Positions 19,323-22,021 of a stretch of DNA of 22,021 nt are shown one piece after another. Within the stretch, counting starts at the first letter, position 1. Each line of letters starts with the position of its first letter. The stretch is from NCBI RefSeq assembly GCF_000485595.1, contig NW_014577083.1, forward strand, positions 578,032 to 600,052. The letters run 5' to 3'. This stretch comes from Priapulus caudatus. Lineage: Eukaryota > Priapulida > Priapulimorpha > Priapulimorphida > Priapulidae. A program made the translations under genes and the position numbers. The notes beneath the pieces were generated by a model. That model saw only the letters and a list, made by a program, of their open reading frames with translations, ran no database searches and had not been told where the DNA came from.

Positions 19323-19510
19323 ATGTATGTATGTATGTATGTATGTATGTATGTATGTATGTATGTACGTACGTACGTACGTACGTACGTACGTACGTAC
19401 GTACGTACGTATGTATGTATGTATGTATGTATGTATGTACGTATGTATGTATGTATGTATGTATGTATGTATGTATGTATGTATGTATGTATGTATGTAT
19501 GTATGTATGT
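19319..19510 (+). repeat. (GTAT)n array with internal (ACGT)11
   Basis: Clean GTAT units, converted at 19367-19410 to eleven ACGT units, then GTAT again to 19510 with a single GTAC unit near 19437. The four-base register is never lost across the motif changes, so the switches are single-base substitutions propagated by slippage. Tyr-Val/Met-Cys frames across it are artefacts. Confidence 0.96.
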
Positions 19511-20155
19511 GCGTTTATGTGTGTGAGTATATGCGAGTATGTATATGACCGTACGTACGTACGTATAGGTGTGCGATGCGGGGAATTCACCGCGTAAGAG
19601 ATCGAACTACGTCATCTTGCGTAACGCAGCGATGGTAAAACGATCGCGACTTTTATAGTCTCGGCAACAATCGGCAGCGACCGCGCGGGCTCACAACTCT
19701 CGCCGCTACTGTATATATAGACGCTAGTATAAAGTTGTAAACGGGTAAAATATTCGGCTGTAAAACTTAGGGCTGGGCCCGAGGCCTGCCGCCATCCACA
19801 CCGCTGACTGACTGCGCCGCTCCGCAAACTGGTTATTTCGGCAATTTACCTGTCAGGTGGAGCCGTAGAGGGAGCGCTGTGATCGCGGGGAGAGACGGGG
19901 TCCGCCTTTGTTTCACCGCCTGCGGGCAACGCGGGCGGACAATACATTACCGTGCTATTTCCGTAGCCTCTCGTTGGTGAACAAGTTCTTAAATCAGGCG
20001 AACAATTAGCAGGGAATCGTTCGACTCTTTTCAGCATCGCTGACTGTCTTTGGCGAGTTTTGAATAAAAACACGAGCCAGTCTTGTCATAATATTCTAGT
20101 CGGCACAAAGGTAATGTCAAATAGGTTAACCCGCGTGTTTTCAGCAGTCCGCCTG
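19511..20155. other. Single-copy CpG-rich block, possibly regulatory
   Basis: After a short ACGT echo (19551-19564) the sequence is GC- and CpG-rich with motif-like words: GCGACTTTTATAG (caudal/Hox-like TTTAT, 19646), GTATATATAG (TATA-like, 19711) and CCTTTGTTTCA (Sox/HMG-like, 19904). Frames at 19612-19827 and 19846-20073 (minus) have no recognisable product. The texture resembles conserved non-coding DNA, but this is inference. Confidence 0.35.
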
Positions 20156-20159
20156 CGTC

Positions 20160-20600
20160 TACACCACGCGTGCACGTGTGCGTGCCTGCGCGCGTGTGCG
20201 TGAGTCTGTCCAGGTATGCGTTTGCGTGCGTGTATGCATGATCGTGTGCATGTGCGTACGTGAGTGTGCGGGCATATGAGTGTGTTGGTGCACATGAGTG
20301 TGTTCGTGCGTGCTTGTTGCACGTGTGCGTGCATGTGTATGCGAGCGTGTGCGCGTGCGTGTTGTGCGTGTGCGCGTGTGTGCATCGCGTGCGTGCGTGC
20401 TTGTGCGTATGCGTGCGTACGTGTGTGCGTGCGTGCGTGTGTGTGTATGTGTGTGTGTGTGTGCGTGCTTGTTCGTATGTGTGTGTGCGTGCGTGCGTGT
20501 GTGTGTATGTGTGTCATGTGAGTGTGTGTGTGAGCGCGCGTGTGTGTGCGTGCTTGTGTGTGTGTGTGTGCACGTGTGCGTGTGCGTGTGTGGCAGTGTG
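20160..20600 (+). repeat. Degenerate (TGYG)n / (TG)n tract
   Basis: About 440 bases of GTGT, GCGT and GTGC words, alternating purine-pyrimidine nearly throughout. An internal near-duplication is seen: TGCGTGCGTGCGTGTGTGTG occurs at about 20426 and again at about 20486, each followed by TATGTGTGT. Cys-Val and Thr-His frames are artefacts. Confidence 0.93.
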
Positions 20601-20783
20601 GTCCCGTGACAGTGTCCTGAATGATGGGTCGCCCCTGTCGCGCTCACACGCTTCCATTGTCAGTCGATCTGTCCCATGTTAACTTGACATCCCTTTGGAA
20701 CACCCACTAGTATTGCACAGCTACCATTGTCGCGAGACCTCCGTGTGTTATTCACCGAGAAAGACGTGTGCTTAGAACTCGAA

Positions 20784-20909
20784 ATGACTACGCTCGCACG
20801 CGTCCTTGTGTTTATTTGCTGCTTAGGAGGGGGAGAGACACGCGGATACGTAGTCAGACATAACAGCGGCAGTATAATATACCAGACCGCCATAAAGCTG
20901 CCGTCATGA
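20784..20909 (+). CDS. Candidate 41-residue small ORF with hydrophobic N-terminus (weak)
   Basis: The ATG at 20784 sits in CTCGAAATGAC (G at -3), a fair initiation context. It encodes 41 residues to a TGA at 20907-20909. The start MTTLARVLVFICCLGGG looks like a short signal peptide, with a basic residue followed by a hydrophobic core, then GETRG and a polar tail with no Cys. The same frame is open upstream from 20727 via a TTG. An AATAAA with T/G-rich downstream sequence lies about 200 bases further on, which would fit a short transcript. No homologue is recognised, the tail has no neuropeptide-type dibasic sites, and a frame of this length is common by chance. Confidence 0.12.
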   Translation: MTTLARVLVFICCLGGGETRGYVVRHNSGSIIYQTAIKLPS

Positions 20910-21113
20910 TACTGTCTTATACGGAGGAAAACACTGGGGAAACGTAGCGACGAGTTTTAGCGTTAGAGTTTAGCGACACCACCTGCTTAAATGTAAACGT
21001 TGGGCACAGTGTTTGGGTTTTTTCCACGGATGAATGAGAAAGTTGAACCTTCGCAGTTAAGTCGACTACGTTTATTCTCGAGGCTGCCTATGTGCAAACC
21101 AATATACGCATGA

Positions 21114-21160
21114 AATAAAAGTAGCACTGTGATAAAACCTTGCAATGGTTCGTTGTTTTC
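21114..21160 (+). promoter_or_regulatory. Possible polyadenylation signal
   Basis: AATAAA at 21114-21119 is followed 25-40 bases later by the T/G-rich TGGTTCGTTGTTTTCTTG, the layout of an animal 3' end. Other AATAAA words occur in the window (for example near 13073, 20063 and 21722), so a single match is weak. Confidence 0.2.
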
Positions 21161-21936
21161 TTGACACTAAGGCGCACAATTGTGACTAATTGATTTGACA
21201 AAAACGGTTTTGACTAATCACAGAAAAAACCCATCGTTCTAACAACGAGCCCCCGAATTGTTGACAACAACGTAGATGTGCAACGACCTCGTAAGTGTAG
21301 AACATTTACGATTCCGCTATAGGCATGCCTCTGATCGCAGCGAGGCGCCATCACTTGTAGCTGCGCCGTGAGTGTGCGAGAGAAGCAGCTGTGAGATGCG
21401 TGAGATCGGCTGATCATGATCCTCCTCCGTCGCAGTCTTCACGGGGATTCCAGTTTACACGAGGTTAGCGCGGGTCATTCTATCTATGTCAGAACCCCGA
21501 CAAATGTCTGGGCCTGCGTGTACGCAGCTATGCGCAAAATGTGTCGAAATCCGCGCCAGCTACCCTTATCGCTGGATTTCATCGAGGAATAGGCCGCATA
21601 TCGCCGGCCGCATCGGGCGCGCTGAAATTAAAGTGCGACACGAAGGGCAATTTTGGGCCATAATTACCGAAATACTTTCGGAGCAGGTTCAGTAGCAGAC
21701 ACTGTGTGTGTGGGAGGGGATTAATAAACGTGGGAAGTGGCCGGAGATCCACTGGTCACCGTTCCCGTCGTCGTTGTCGTCACTGCACGGCGGCTACTTC
21801 ACGTAGTTCGCCTTGAATTAGGAGACCTCCTGTGATCAGCCATAATGCTCTCACATCCGTCACATTTCAGCGCTTTAGTCTTCTAATCCTCAATTAAGTT
21901 TAGGAGAACCCCGTTATGTGTTGAGAACTTACACGC

Positions 21937-21978
21937 GCACGTACGAACACACACGCACGCACGCACGCACGCGCGCAG
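21937..21978. repeat. (ACGC)n/(CA) repeat
   Basis: CGCACGTACG and CACACACGCACGC units lead to CGCGCGCAG just before the terminal GA run. Confidence 0.85.

Positions 21979-21981
<3 letters not shown>

Positions 21982-22021
<40 letters not shown>
21982..22021 (+). repeat. (GA)n microsatellite, cut by window end
   Basis: Twenty perfect GA units run to the last base. The true length is unknown because the window stops inside it. Confidence 0.97.

Larger units (their letters stand above)
20601..21935. other. Single-copy stretch with a weak candidate small gene
   Basis: Normal-complexity DNA. It contains the small open frame at 20784-20909 and an AATAAA at 21114-21119 (separate entries). Frames at 21214-21417 (minus) and 21486-21695 (plus) are unrecognised. 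No RNA gene or transposon is seen. Confidence 0.5.

Noticed and set aside
19211-19597. Tyr-Val/Met-Cys repeat frame
   Set aside because: Translation of the GTAT/ACGT array.

Overview
This window looks like non-coding nuclear DNA from an animal, most plausibly an arthropod, possibly a hymenopteran such as an ant. That call is inference. It rests on the very high density of clean di-, tri- and tetranucleotide microsatellites, the abundant CpG steps in otherwise AT-leaning single-copy DNA, the lack of operon-like ORF packing, and the absence of any long ORF outside simple repeats. I found no protein family, rRNA, tRNA, transposase, reverse transcriptase, CRISPR array or viral gene I could name. 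The long open frames here (poly-Asp, Thr-His, Cys-Val, Ser-Leu, Pro-Ser) are translated simple repeats.

Layout. 1-1211 is unique-looking sequence with a GA-rich tract, a GT run and a 249-bp (GAC/GAT) tract. A second copy lies at 2930-4213, in the same order and orientation but peppered with single-base indels that are mostly insertions. Between the copies is ordinary DNA (1261-2726) and a CA/TA compound repeat (2727-2938). The second copy runs into a 1.6-kb C/T-rich minisatellite (4214-5805) with a recurring ~32-bp core, then a CA/CG tract (5882-6290) and a TA/GATA repeat. 6525-9900 is mostly single-copy, with one CA tract and a GC-rich stretch resembling regulatory or conserved non-coding DNA. 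9911-11897 is a 2-kb irregular (TATG)n array, followed by a degenerate CAG patch. 12056-22021 alternates 0.5-2 kb single-copy blocks with compound microsatellites: GTGA/CACG, CA-TG-CT-TA, TA-TG, CT, CTAT-GTAT-ACGT, TGYG and, at the right edge, GA.

Two zones, about 2.93-5.8 kb and 9.9-12.06 kb, carry dense single-base indels unlike the clean repeats elsewhere. I read them as long-read sequence that was never properly polished. The duplication may therefore be an unresolved alternative haplotype or an assembly duplication rather than a biological tandem repeat.

No set of genes working together can be described. The most interesting leads are the noisy duplication and its breakpoint inside a minisatellite core, the inverted (CA)n-(TG)n structure, an 11-unit self-complementary ACGT block, a perfect 9-bp hairpin in single-copy DNA, a STAT/octamer/TATA-like cluster near 17.5 kb, and three CTCF-core-like sites. 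The candidate coding pieces (2270-2656, 8608-8700 on the minus strand, 20784-20909) are weak.
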